A DNA stretch of 21,511 nucleotides from a virus, in the IMG/VR virus record IMGVR_UViG_3300025872_003938, positions 1 through 21,511 of that record; one strand, written 5' to 3'. Both the position numbers and the translations under genes were made by a program. The notes below the pieces were generated by a model. It was not told the origin of the DNA. It searched no databases and saw only the letters and a program-made list of their open reading frames with translations. This document shows positions 1 to 8,768 of the stretch, one piece after another (positions within the stretch are counted from its first letter, which is position 1; each line of letters begins with the position of its first letter).

Positions 1-864
1 GACGGCAATGTTCGAATTGGAAATGTATCTTACGATGGAAGTAGCTTTTTAACTGTAGCAAATTCTGCAAATATTGGCTCACTACGAATTCAAACTTATG
101 GTGAAGTAATTGCAGCAAACGGTATGTGGACGGGTCCAAATACGGGGTTGATTGGACCTCAAGGCGCTCAGGGATCTACTGGTGCTCAAGGCTCGACGGG
201 TGCTCAAGGCTCGACGGGTGCTCAAGGCTCGACGGGTGCTCAAGGCTCGACGGGCGCTCAGGGATCTACTGGCGCTCAAGGCTCGACGGGCGCTCAGGGA
301 TCTACTGGCGCTCAAGGCGCAACGGGCGCTCAAGGCGCAACGGGGCCTTCAACTGCAATAAATGCTACAAATGATACATCATCCACACTGCTTTATCCTG
401 TAATGGTTGGCGCCGCAGGATCGGATCAAACTCCAAAAGTAAGAACAACTGCAACAGATTTTGATTTTAATGCCGCAACGGGAACACTATCCGCAAATAA
501 TTATACGGCAGCTATTGCAATAAATGCAAATACTTACAGTGCAAAACAATCAAGTCCTACTATTTCTGCAAATACACTTACACTTGATTTAAACTCGTCT
601 ACACTTTTTGAAGTTTCTTTAAACTCAAATATTACTACATTAACAATTGATAATGTAAGAAACTCAGGAAATAGTTCATCTTTTGTTCTTGTACTGATTG
701 CAGATGGCACTGCTCGAACTGTTACCTGGCCGGCTTCGTTTCGTTGGCCTAGCAATACTGCTCCGTCACTTACTTCCACAGATACAAAACGAGATGTAAT
801 TGTTTCGTTTACTCATGATGGTGGAACTAACTGGCATGCATTCGTTTCAGGACAAAATCTATAA
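1..864 (+). CDS. Tail-fibre-like structural protein with collagen-like repeat (5' truncated)
   Basis: The frame is open from base 1, so the true start lies upstream and 287 residues are visible. The first ATG inside (124) is probably internal. Residues 1-50 are Gly/Asn/Ser-rich beta-type sequence ([13 protein letters not shown]) typical of phage fibre shafts. A strict Gly-X-Y collagen-like stretch of 22 triplets follows (residues 52-117, bases 154-351). Then comes a C-terminal domain of about 170 residues, rich in Thr/Asn/Ser and ending [18 protein letters not shown], a style of ending common in myovirus fibre and adhesin proteins. Phage collagen-like stretches are known to form trimeric rods in tail and side fibres. 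The repeat triplets carry Ser or Thr in many Y positions and no Lys, and Pro occurs only in the flanking GPQ and GPS. The next gene overlaps the stop by 1 nt. The role as a fibre or virion protein is inferred from composition and context. Confidence 0.75.
   Translation, partial: DGNVRIGNVSYDGSSFLTVANSANIGSLRIQTYGEVIAANGMWTGPNTGLIGPQGAQGSTGAQGSTGAQGSTGAQGSTGAQGSTGAQGSTGAQGSTGAQGSTGAQGATGAQGATGPSTAINATNDTSSTLLYPVMVGAAGSDQTPKVRTTATDFDFNAATGTLSANNYTAAIAINANTYSAKQSSPTISANTLTLDLNSSTLFEVSLNSNITTLTIDNVRNSGNSSSFVLVLIADGTARTVTWPASFRWPSNTAPSLTSTDTKRDVIVSFTHDGGTNWHAFVSGQNL
163..342. repeat. Ten 18-bp tandem repeats encoding [12 protein letters not shown]
   Basis: Ten perfectly in-frame 18-bp units encode eight GAQGST followed by two GAQGAT. 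At nucleotide level there are three variants: A uses CAG-GGA-TCT-ACT, B uses CAA-GGC-TCG-ACG, and C encodes GAQGAT with GCA-ACG. The order is A-B-B-B-B-A-B-A-C-C. Because the unit is a multiple of three, gain or loss of units lengthens or shortens the collagen rod without a frameshift. Confidence 0.95.
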
Positions 865-1361
865 TGGCAAACTATGCATATGTAGAAAATGAACAAATTG
901 TGGGTGTTTATGATCAATATCCACAAAATTGGAAAAATATAAGCAATTTTCCAGTATTTGCTGAAAATTATCCTGAACAGTTAGAAAGTTTAGGTTGGTA
1001 TACTCTTATTCATATTATTCCTCAATTCGATTCAAATACACAAAAAATTGAGTTTGACAGCCATTATTTTGAAAATGGAAATGCTTATGAAAAATATATT
1101 GTAGTTGATATACCACTTCCGCCCCCGCCTGAGCCTGGACCAGATCCCTATGAGCTGCAGTGGAATAATGTTAGAAGTGCTCGAGACCATTTAATGAGTG
1201 ATTTTGAGTGGAGATATGAAAGATATGATCGTCAAACTAGATTAAATCTTCCACTTAGCGATAATTTGCAGAATATGGATTTATATATGCAAGCATTGGC
1301 TGATATTACACTTCAGCCAGACCCTTTTAACATTACGTGGCCGATTTATAGTTCATCATGA
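864..1361 (+). CDS. Phage tail assembly chaperone-like protein
   Basis: A 165-aa soluble protein without signal peptide or membrane segment. Residues 1-80 are an aromatic-rich domain (YVENEQIVGVYDQYPQNW). A proline-rich linker follows at residues 84-95 (PLPPPPEPGPDP). The C-terminal segment, about residues 99-160, has the layout W-x3-R-x2-RD-x-L ... Y-x-QALADI ... WP. That layout resembles the phage tail-assembly-chaperone family (Pfam Phage_tail_APC), whose members often lie beside fibre genes and assist fibre assembly or attachment. The ATG overlaps the upstream stop as TAATG, and its own stop overlaps the next start as ATGA, so translation of fibre, chaperone and propeller protein is probably coupled. 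It could alternatively be a minor virion component. The family call rests on motif memory without a database search. Confidence 0.6.
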   Translation: MANYAYVENEQIVGVYDQYPQNWKNISNFPVFAENYPEQLESLGWYTLIHIIPQFDSNTQKIEFDSHYFENGNAYEKYIVVDIPLPPPPEPGPDPYELQWNNVRSARDHLMSDFEWRYERYDRQTRLNLPLSDNLQNMDLYMQALADITLQPDPFNITWPIYSSS

Positions 1362-4300
1362 TACTTGAACAGTGGTTACTTACAGTATCTCAATCTTCTC
1401 AACCTTCACAGGTTGGAAATCTGTACACAGTTGGTCTAAATAATGTAGGGCAGCTCGGAAACGATAGCGTTACTTTTAGTAATAGTTTTGCTCAAATTGG
1501 AACTCTTTCTTGGAGTTCAATTTCTACAGGAATTTCTCATACTGTTGCAATTCGAAGTGACGGACTTCTTTACACTTGGGGAGCAAATTTATACGGTGCT
1601 CTTGGATTAAACGATTCTTTACGCGATAATAATAGATCTTCTCCCGTACAAATTGGCTCTTCGAGTTGGTCTCAAGTTAGTGCTACAGGATTTCACACGG
1701 TTGCTCTTACAGCAGATAACAAACTTTTTGCGTGGGGATTAAACAGTTCTGGACAGTTGGGGGATGACACTGTAAATAACACAGATAGAGTACTTTCTTA
1801 TTCCGTTCTTCACTCGTCGCCTAATAAAATATTTCAGATAGACTACGATGGACGATTGTGGGCCTGGAAATATAATTATTTTGGCTCTCTGGGTTTAGAC
1901 CTACCCGGCAACGTCACGCTTCTTAGCCCAACTCAAGTTCCTGGATCGTGGACAAATGTTCGCGGTACTTATTATACTACATTTTTTACGGATGCTAACA
2001 ATTCTTTGTGGGCTACAGGAAGCAATGGTGGAAGATTTGGAGATAATACAACAATAAATCGTTCCAGTCCTGTAATGGTCAATGTAACTGATGAATGGAA
2101 CGAAATAGAAGGTGGCTGGACTGGATCTATTCTTGCTCGTAAATCAGATGGAACTATTTGGTCTTGGGGTGCAGTCACAAATATTTTAGGTGTAAGCCCT
2201 GCTCCCGCAGGACCACGCTCAAGTCCTGTTCAAATAGGAACAGATTCTTGGGTTATAGTTTCAGCCTCTGTAAACCATGCAGCAGCAGTTCGATCTGATG
2301 GTGCATTGTTTACGTGGGGTACAAATGATTACGGTCAACTTGGTAATGATAGTATTACTACTGTTTTAACTCCTACTCAAGTCGGTACTTCTTCTTGGAA
2401 TTTTGTTTTTGCAGGAGCACGTGTTACATATGCTATACGATCTGATGGAAAATTATTTGCTTGGGGAAGAAATGATTCTACAGTATATGGAGTTGGCGAT
2501 GGGACAATAATACATAGGTCAAGTCCAGTAGTAGTTGGTGGAGCTGCAGCAAATACTTCTTTTACTTTTGTGCGTGGAATTACAAATGACACGAGTCTAT
2601 TAAACTCAGCAGCTATTGATATCGATGGACAATTATGGAGATGGGGAAATAGAAATAGTGCTCAAAATATTAGTTTTGGCGGAGATTTTTCGATTCCAAC
2701 TTTAGCTACAACTTGGAATGGTTATCCTTCTGGAGCAGGCATAACAGTTACATTTCCTGAAGGCGGTTATAACATTTTTCGAACAAATACTGGACTCATT
2801 TACTCTGGAGGCACTGCTGGAATATATAATACTGATGATCTAGCCTCTAGTCGATGGGATATTCATCTATTGGGTAATTCTTCCTACAGAATGTCTCCTG
2901 TTCAAATTGGCATTTCTTCCTGGGCTCAAATCTCCGCGGGGTCTGCGCACACTCTTGCAATTCGAAGCGATAGTACTCTTTGGGCTTGGGGCACGGCAAG
3001 TTCTGGAGTGCTTGGAGTAGAGGGAAATGTATATGCGACTTTCACTCATAGAAGCAGCCCTGTTCAAGTGGGGTCAGATACTTGGAAAAGTATATCCGCA
3101 GGATTAACGCATTCTGTAGGAATAACTGCAAATAATGAACTATATGCTTGGGGAAATAATACAAATTATGCAGTTGGAACGCCTTACTCTTATGCTATGG
3201 TTGGTGATGCTTTTACTTATTTGAGATCAGATGGCGTAATTGAAAGCACTTATTATAATGATACTGGACAATTTGGAAATAGCACAGTTGGGGGTTATCA
3301 ATTTATACATACACCTTTAAATAGCTCAAAAAGTTGGAGATTTGTACAAGCAAGTGGGAGACAAAAATTTGCAATTGATGAAAATTATAAATTATTTACC
3401 TGGGGGTGGAATGCATGGGGGCAACTTGGGCTCGGAAACACCACCAGTAGATCGAGTCCGGTTCAAATTGGAAACGATTCTTGGACAACTCTTTCCGCAG
3501 GACAAGATCATTTTGCGGCTATTCGGTCAGATGGAGGGCTGTTTACTTGGGGGCTCCATTCTTTAAATGCAAATGGAGCGCTAGGTAATAATAATAGTTC
3601 AGGAGTCTATAGCCCTGTAAAAATTGGTTCTAATTCTTGGAGCGTAGTTTCTGCAGCAGGGCTTGCTGTTATGGCTATTCGATCGGACGGAATGTTATTC
3701 GGATGGGGCAGTAATGGTGTGGGCAAACTTGGAAACAGTTCAAATACAAACGTTTCTAGTCCTGTACAAATTGGAAGCGATTCTTGGACTTCTGTAGCTA
3801 CTGGGAACGACCATACTATTGCTATAAAATCAGATGGTACTTTATGGACTTGGGGAGGTAATGCATATGGTCAGTTAGGTGATAATACCACTATACCTAG
3901 ATCAAGCCCTGTTCAGTTAAGCAGTGCTTCTTGGAAGCATGTATTTGCAGGATCTTATTATGGTTATCAAGGTAGTTTTGCTATAAGAGATAATGGCTCT
4001 CTTTTCGGGTGGGGACGAAATGATGCAATGCGGGTTGGCGACGGCACTTTAATACATAGATCAAGTCCTGTTCAACTAAATTCTTTATCTTCTTTCACCA
4101 TGGTGGGGGGAGATTCTGCAAGAGCAGTAGGATTAACCGTAGATGGAGAGTTAATTTTATGGGGTGATAACGCAAGTGGACAACTATTGAATGGATTTAC
4201 CGGTGGATCGGGTGCTGGAGTCACAAGACCTATTGCCGCATACCCAGTTAAAATTGCAAACGGAACTTGGAGTCAAGTTTCCGCAGGAAGTGCTCATAGC

Positions 4301-5656
4301 GTAGCAATAAATTCCGATAATTATTTATATGGTTGGGGTCATCCTGCAGTTGCAAATCCTGTTGGATTTGCTTCTTGGACAATGGTAACCGATGCGGGGT
4401 CTTTTAACACCTATTCCATTCGCAGCGATGGATTATTATTTGTTGGGGGTTCTTCCGTTCCTGCGGTTCCTACGAGTCCTTCCGCAGTAGTTAAACAAGT
4501 TGGAACAGATACATGGAGTTATGTTACAAGAGGAACAAGTGCTGGACGGTTTTTTGGGATTAAAACAGATGGCAGTATGTGGGACGGGTCCGGGCAAGGG
4601 TCCGCTCCTTACCCGTCTCTCACTCCGGTTGGAGTAGGGTCAAGCTGGACAAGTGTACTAGTACAAGGCGAAGTAATTGTTGCAATTCGTTCTGATGGAG
4701 GACTTTTTACTTGGCATCCAAGTGCAAATAACTTTTACGGTCAATTTGGTCACAATACTCAAGGCTCATTAGTTACGACTCCAACGCAAGTGGGCACTTC
4801 TTCATGGGTTTTTGCAATGCCTAGTGGCTCTGGTAGAGCTGTCATGGCAGTAACTGTAGATGGAACTTTATGGTCATGGGGAGAAAATAATAATGGTCAA
4901 CTTGGGAACAATTCAATCATAAATCGGTCAAGTCCTGTACAAATACCAGGTTCTTGGCTGGCCTCTCCTTATACTTTAGGAAGTATTGAAAGTAATAGAA
5001 TGCTGGCAATTAAATCGGACCATACTTTATGGGTTTGGGGCTTGGCAGCTAGTTATATTCTTAGCCCTACTAGCTCGAGTCCCGTTCAAATTGGTACCTC
5101 TTCTTGGAGGCAAGTATATGGAGAAATAACTGATCCAGTCTATCATGCTATAGATATAGATTATAGACTTTATGGAGCAGGAAGAAATGATGGTGGGCAG
5201 CTTGGTATTAATACAGCTATTAGTGGAGGTCTTACTGAAGTTTATGGCGGAGGATCTTGGAGTCTTATATCCGCCGCCCGCCCCAGAACAGCAATTAAAA
5301 CCGACGGAAGTTTGCATACTTGGGGGTTTGCTTATTCTTTTCCTATAAATGAGTCAAACGCATATGCAGGGGTTAATACAAATAAAAGTAGTCCTGTGCA
5401 AATTGGGTTTGGTACAGAATATTTAAAATCTCCAACTCAACTTGGGTCTTCGCAATGGAAAAAGATTTTTGCAGGACAAAATTATACTTTAGGAGTTCAA
5501 TCAAATAATATGTTATACACCTGGGGGGCAAGCTATACTGGTTCAACAGGACTTCCACTTGTTAAAACTACTCCAACTCCTTTAGGGTATTATGCAATAA
5601 GCGCAGCAGCAGGAATAAGTCACGCAGCTGCATTAGTAACTGGTAACACAAATTAG
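1358..5656 (+). CDS. Giant RCC1-repeat beta-propeller protein, probable receptor-binding/tail protein
   Basis: 1432 residues consist almost entirely of RCC1-type repeats of about 45-65 aa. The consensus is SSPVQIG-x-SSW-x-x-(I/V)SAG-x-x-HT-x-AI-RSDG-x-L-(F/W/Y)-x-WG-x-N-x-x-GQLG. I count about 28 units from residue 21 to the C-terminus, about enough for four seven-bladed propellers. Some blades are degenerate: the WG is lost near residues 180 (WAWKYN), 215 and 1070-1100. There is no signal peptide, transmembrane helix or catalytic domain. RCC1 propellers are binding scaffolds, first known from the eukaryotic Ran exchange factor. Here the position straight after a fibre and its chaperone suggests a virion adhesin, not an exchange factor. 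The start ATG overlaps the upstream stop by 4 nt (ATGA). The protein is unusually rich in Ser, Thr and Asn. The repeat family is certain from the sequence; the tail role is inferred. Confidence 0.85.
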   Translation: MILEQWLLTVSQSSQPSQVGNLYTVGLNNVGQLGNDSVTFSNSFAQIGTLSWSSISTGISHTVAIRSDGLLYTWGANLYGALGLNDSLRDNNRSSPVQIGSSSWSQVSATGFHTVALTADNKLFAWGLNSSGQLGDDTVNNTDRVLSYSVLHSSPNKIFQIDYDGRLWAWKYNYFGSLGLDLPGNVTLLSPTQVPGSWTNVRGTYYTTFFTDANNSLWATGSNGGRFGDNTTINRSSPVMVNVTDEWNEIEGGWTGSILARKSDGTIWSWGAVTNILGVSPAPAGPRSSPVQIGTDSWVIVSASVNHAAAVRSDGALFTWGTNDYGQLGNDSITTVLTPTQVGTSSWNFVFAGARVTYAIRSDGKLFAWGRNDSTVYGVGDGTIIHRSSPVVVGGAAANTSFTFVRGITNDTSLLNSAAIDIDGQLWRWGNRNSAQNISFGGDFSIPTLATTWNGYPSGAGITVTFPEGGYNIFRTNTGLIYSGGTAGIYNTDDLASSRWDIHLLGNSSYRMSPVQIGISSWAQISAGSAHTLAIRSDSTLWAWGTASSGVLGVEGNVYATFTHRSSPVQVGSDTWKSISAGLTHSVGITANNELYAWGNNTNYAVGTPYSYAMVGDAFTYLRSDGVIESTYYNDTGQFGNSTVGGYQFIHTPLNSSKSWRFVQASGRQKFAIDENYKLFTWGWNAWGQLGLGNTTSRSSPVQIGNDSWTTLSAGQDHFAAIRSDGGLFTWGLHSLNANGALGNNNSSGVYSPVKIGSNSWSVVSAAGLAVMAIRSDGMLFGWGSNGVGKLGNSSNTNVSSPVQIGSDSWTSVATGNDHTIAIKSDGTLWTWGGNAYGQLGDNTTIPRSSPVQLSSASWKHVFAGSYYGYQGSFAIRDNGSLFGWGRNDAMRVGDGTLIHRSSPVQLNSLSSFTMVGGDSARAVGLTVDGELILWGDNASGQLLNGFTGGSGAGVTRPIAAYPVKIANGTWSQVSAGSAHSVAINSDNYLYGWGHPAVANPVGFASWTMVTDAGSFNTYSIRSDGLLFVGGSSVPAVPTSPSAVVKQVGTDTWSYVTRGTSAGRFFGIKTDGSMWDGSGQGSAPYPSLTPVGVGSSWTSVLVQGEVIVAIRSDGGLFTWHPSANNFYGQFGHNTQGSLVTTPTQVGTSSWVFAMPSGSGRAVMAVTVDGTLWSWGENNNGQLGNNSIINRSSPVQIPGSWLASPYTLGSIESNRMLAIKSDHTLWVWGLAASYILSPTSSSPVQIGTSSWRQVYGEITDPVYHAIDIDYRLYGAGRNDGGQLGINTAISGGLTEVYGGGSWSLISAARPRTAIKTDGSLHTWGFAYSFPINESNAYAGVNTNKSSPVQIGFGTEYLKSPTQLGSSQWKKIFAGQNYTLGVQSNNMLYTWGASYTGSTGLPLVKTTPTPLGYYAISAAAGISHAAALVTGNTN
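1418..5638. repeat. Array of about 28 diverged RCC1 blade repeats, with a higher-order duplication
   Basis: Blades recur at about 135-200 nt spacing, marked by SDG-x-L-x-x-WG and SSPVQIG. Two multi-blade stretches are more alike than the rest. Around 2390-2560 (residues about 345-400) and 3930-4090 (about 858-910) both have VFAG ... LF-(A/G)-WGRND ... VGDGT-(I/L)-IHRSSPV ... SSF/TSFT. This points to block duplication followed by divergence, in addition to single-blade duplication. Confidence 0.8.
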
Positions 5657-5665
5657 GGTATTTTT

Positions 5666-7369
5666 ATGCATGAAATTGATTTAATGTTGCAACTTCAGTT
5701 GCAGGGAAAACAAAAAGAAGCAAGAGCACTTTCGGATAAACTTGAAAATATTGGCCCAGAAAAAATCTTAGATCCTAACGGAAAAAATACAGAAGATATC
5801 TGGCTTCGTCATTGCTTCAATCGTGGTTGGTTTTTACTTCAAGATGGAAATTATCAAGCAGGATGCAAACTATTAGAGTCTGGAAGATTTTTAAATGTTT
5901 ATGGTAGTTCTCCACTTAAAACGAATGCTCCAATCTACAACCCAGAAAAACATGAAATAAAAGGCAAATCAATCATCATTTCTCTAGAAGGAGGATATGG
6001 TGATGAAATTATTCATGCTCGATTTGCTACAAGTTATAAAAATCTTGGTGCGGCAAAAGTTTATATTGCTTGTGCGCCAGAACTTCTTTCTGTTCTTTCT
6101 CGTATAGAGGGAGTTGATAAAACAATACTACGAAGTGAAACAAATACAGTAGAACATGATTTTTGGGTTCCAGGATTTAGTTCAGGATGGGTTGCAGGGC
6201 ATACATTTTCAAATTTTCCCGGCAAACCTTACATGAACCCATTGCCAGAGTCTGTAGAGATATGGAAAAATTTAATTTCTTCTGATAAAATCAAAGTTGG
6301 AATAAGATGGGCAGGCAACCCTAAATTTGAACATCAACAGTTTAGAAAATTTCCAGAAAATTTTATTACAAATTTAGCTCAGTATAAAGAGTTACAGCTT
6401 TATAGTTTACAAAGAGATCATAATTTAATACAACTTCCAGAAAATGTAGTAGATTTACAGCACTTTTTACTCAGCTGGGAAGATACAATGGCTGCAATAG
6501 CCAATTTGGATTTAGTAATTACTTCTTGCACTAGCATCGCGCATTTATCTGCTGCAATGGGAAAAGAAACTTGGGTTATTGTTCCTATACTTCCCTATCA
6601 TACTTGGACAGCGGGATCTCCGGCAGGAAAAACGAGCCCTTACTATGAATGCGTTTCTCTTTATAGGCAGATTGAGCCAGGAAAGTGGAATTCAACTTTT
6701 CAATCTCTTTATTCTGATTTAGAACAAAAATTTAATCTAACTTCTTTAAATCTTCCAAATGAAGATAAAATACTTAAAAAATTAAATTTAGGCTGCGGAG
6801 CAAATAAAATAGATGGATTTGTAAACGTAGATAAGTCTTCTTTAGTAAATCCCGACGAAGTTGTAAATCTAAATGTATTTCCTTGGAAGTGGAAAAATAA
6901 CGAATTTGGTCACATCGTAGCAAAAGATATTTTAGAGCATATTGACGGAAGTTTTACAGATATTGTAAAAGAAATGTATAGAATTAGCGATAATGGAGCT
7001 ATTTGGGAAATACAATTTCCTCATTGGCGTTGCGATAATTCTTTGAATGACCCAGATCATAAAAGACTTATCACTTTAGGCATGTTTGAATTGTTCAATA
7101 AAAATAGTTTGATAGAAAGAATACGTCAAAAACAAAGTGATTCTTTATTGGCGTTTGAAGAAGATATTGATATACAAGTTTGCGATGTAATATTTGAATA
7201 TACAGGAACTTTTTTAGAAAGAATTAAAAGTAAATCTATATCTGAGGAAGAATTGCAGTTCTCTCTTAATCATCTCAATAATGTTGCTCATTCTGTTAAA
7301 GTTCTTATTCAGGTGCATAAGCCCGGTAGAATTGATGCTAAAGAATTGCAACAAGCACTAACACAATGA
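5666..7369 (+). CDS. Bifunctional GT9/GT41-like glycosyltransferase fused to SAM-dependent methyltransferase
   Basis: 567 aa in three parts. Residues 1-75 are a short helical, TPR-like segment (FNRGWFLLQDGNYQAGCKLL). Residues about 100-355 form a GT-B-type glycosyltransferase of the TPR-associated GT9/OGT-like group, with GGYGDEIIHARF (109-120), VGIRWAGNP (211-219), LYSLQRD (245-251), and LDLVITSCTSIAHLSAAMGK (281-300) followed by TW. Residues about 370-540 are a class I methyltransferase with LNLGCGANK (373-381, SAM loop) and DILEHI (421-426), then FPHWRCDN and DPDHKRL. The usual VDT before the conserved His in the nucleotide-sugar region is SCT here. It lies 9 nt after the propeller gene and its stop overlaps the next ATG. 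Likely activity is transfer of a sugar to protein or glycan followed by methylation; donor and acceptor are unknown. Confidence 0.75.
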   Translation: MHEIDLMLQLQLQGKQKEARALSDKLENIGPEKILDPNGKNTEDIWLRHCFNRGWFLLQDGNYQAGCKLLESGRFLNVYGSSPLKTNAPIYNPEKHEIKGKSIIISLEGGYGDEIIHARFATSYKNLGAAKVYIACAPELLSVLSRIEGVDKTILRSETNTVEHDFWVPGFSSGWVAGHTFSNFPGKPYMNPLPESVEIWKNLISSDKIKVGIRWAGNPKFEHQQFRKFPENFITNLAQYKELQLYSLQRDHNLIQLPENVVDLQHFLLSWEDTMAAIANLDLVITSCTSIAHLSAAMGKETWVIVPILPYHTWTAGSPAGKTSPYYECVSLYRQIEPGKWNSTFQSLYSDLEQKFNLTSLNLPNEDKILKKLNLGCGANKIDGFVNVDKSSLVNPDEVVNLNVFPWKWKNNEFGHIVAKDILEHIDGSFTDIVKEMYRISDNGAIWEIQFPHWRCDNSLNDPDHKRLITLGMFELFNKNSLIERIRQKQSDSLLAFEEDIDIQVCDVIFEYTGTFLERIKSKSISEEELQFSLNHLNNVAHSVKVLIQVHKPGRIDAKELQQALTQ

Positions 7370-8061
7370 AGTCTTTATTTTTAAGTTACGAATTAAATAT
7401 AGCTCAAACATATATCATTCGATTGCAAAATAATGCTACTTCTATAAGATTAGCTGAAAGATGTGCAAACTCTTGCAAAAATATAAATCAATCCTATGAG
7501 TTTTGGGATGCGTATGATGGAACTGGGGATACTATTATCGTTCCTTCTCACCACAATGCAATAATGGATTTAATTAAAGTTACAGATCATTACTGCACTC
7601 GAGGAGAGGTGGCAACTGCACTATCACACATTTCTCTATGGGCACAGTGTGCTCGAATAGATAAACCAATTTTAGTGTTAGAGCACGATGCAATTATGGA
7701 AAAAGCTTATTCTTCTCATATAGTTTATAACTCAATAGGTTATCTAGGTGGATCTGAACAAAAGTTTAAAAATTGGCCTGTATATGCGACTCCTCCGCAC
7801 GCTAGTGAAGGCCCAAACTATCATTTTATTTGTAGAGCGCATGCATATTCTATAGACCCCGCTGTGGCTAAAAATCTACTAGCTTATGTAATTAAATACG
7901 GTATTTCAGCTCCTTTGGATATTATGATGCGGGCAGATATATTTTCTTTTCATCAAATGGATTTGTATGCTTATGATGGTTCTGAAGATCATAATACAAC
8001 TATACTCAATAGACCAGCGGGAGGAAGAACAACTAAACGAAATGACAAGCTAGAATGGTGA
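7366..8061 (+). CDS. GT25-like glycosyltransferase
   Basis: 231 aa with the GT25 (LPS-glycosyltransferase/collagen-galactosyltransferase) pattern. An N-terminal YIIRL strand (residues 16-20) is followed by a region like the family's 'F-DA' motif (FWDAYDG, 46-52). Next are GEVATALSHISLW (80-92, matching the family G-x-x-G/A-x-x-SH-x-x-W) and ILVLEHDAI (102-110, the ED/DxD-like metal site with EHD in place of EDD). GT25 enzymes add hexoses to LPS cores in bacteria and to hydroxylysine of collagens in animals. The ATGA overlap with the preceding fusion protein and the 7-nt overlap with the next gene imply translational coupling. EHD instead of EDD could be a tolerated substitution or mark weakened activity. 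No signal peptide or membrane segment is visible. Confidence 0.7.
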   Translation: MKSLFLSYELNIAQTYIIRLQNNATSIRLAERCANSCKNINQSYEFWDAYDGTGDTIIVPSHHNAIMDLIKVTDHYCTRGEVATALSHISLWAQCARIDKPILVLEHDAIMEKAYSSHIVYNSIGYLGGSEQKFKNWPVYATPPHASEGPNYHFICRAHAYSIDPAVAKNLLAYVIKYGISAPLDIMMRADIFSFHQMDLYAYDGSEDHNTTILNRPAGGRTTKRNDKLEW

Positions 8062-8768
8062 CGCTTATTCCTAGGGTAATTCATGTGGCTTGGAAGTCTA
8101 AAAATTTATTTGATTTAGATTCAATATTTTTGGATAACTGTATTAACAATGTTCTAAACTTAGCTCAAGATTGGAGATGTGTTCTATATGACGACGTAGA
8201 TATTGATAAATATCTGGCTGAAAATTTAGAGCACTCAGATTATAACTTATTAAAAAATTCACACATAATTGAAAAATGTGACGTATGGAGGTTACTAAAG
8301 CTGTACAATGAAGGTGGACTATATGTAGATATTGATAGACTTTGTAATACTTCATTAAATTCTATCATTGAACCTACTACTAAAGTGGTCTTACCAACGT
8401 GTAAAAATTTAGATTTTTCTCAAGATTTTATGCTGAGTGCAACAAAAAATCCGATATTTTTAAAGACGCTAGAGTTGAACTTAAAAAGAAGATTTGAAGG
8501 CTGTAAAAATTTATATTTTCTAGGTGCTCAAACTTATCTACACGGTATAATGCTTGCGTTACTTGGAGAGATTATTCCACAAACCGAAGAAAATATAATT
8601 GAAATAAGAAATATTATAAAAAATGTTGAGTTTATTCAAACTTATGTGGAAAATCCTCCTTATGACACAATTTTATTTAGGCAAGCAGCTAGACCTTTTG
8701 ATCATGAGATGGAAAAAAGAAAATTTTATGCTAGTCAGAACGTAAGGCACTGGACAAATGAATGGTAA
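8055..8768 (+). CDS. GT32-like (OCH1-type, DXD) glycosyltransferase
   Basis: 237 aa. The N-terminus IPRVIHVAWKS (residues 5-15) and the later stretch CDVWRLLKLYNEGGLYVDID (75-94) are hallmarks of the Gly_transf_sug/GT32 family: IP-x-x-IH-x-x-W at the start, and D-x-x-R-x-x-x-L-x-x-x-GG-x-Y-x-D-x-D as the sugar-nucleotide and metal site. The DID triad (92-94) is intact. GT32 enzymes transfer mannose, galactose or GlcNAc in surface-glycan pathways. It overlaps the GT25 gene by 7 nt and the oxygenase gene by 11 nt, so the start at 8055 is supported by packing rather than by a clear Shine-Dalgarno. The acceptor is unknown; the context suggests the same product as the flanking glycosyltransferases. 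Confidence 0.75.
   Translation: MVTLIPRVIHVAWKSKNLFDLDSIFLDNCINNVLNLAQDWRCVLYDDVDIDKYLAENLEHSDYNLLKNSHIIEKCDVWRLLKLYNEGGLYVDIDRLCNTSLNSIIEPTTKVVLPTCKNLDFSQDFMLSATKNPIFLKTLELNLKRRFEGCKNLYFLGAQTYLHGIMLALLGEIIPQTEENIIEIRNIIKNVEFIQTYVENPPYDTILFRQAARPFDHEMEKRKFYASQNVRHWTNEW

Noticed and set aside
163-342. Resemblance of the tandem 18-bp units to a CRISPR array
   Set aside because: There are no spacers, the units abut directly, and they encode Gly-X-Y triplets in frame with flanking fibre sequence.
163-342. Lysyl or prolyl hydroxylation of the collagen-like repeat by the oxygenase
   Set aside because: The repeat has no Lys, and its only Pro residues are in X positions of the flanking GPQ and GPS triplets. 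Animal-style collagen hydroxylation is therefore not supported at these sites.
82-374. Alternative-frame and antisense open frames across the collagen-like repeats
   Set aside because: The 18-bp repeat has no stops in several frames, so these frames are by-products of the repeat. The products are low-complexity Arg/Leu/Ser strings.
5666-6740. Assignment as a true O-GlcNAc transferase (GT41)
   Set aside because: The WAGNP and CTSIAHL motifs fit the broad TPR-GT9/GT41-like bacterial group. The catalytic signature of characterised GT41 enzymes is not evident, so only the broad call is made.
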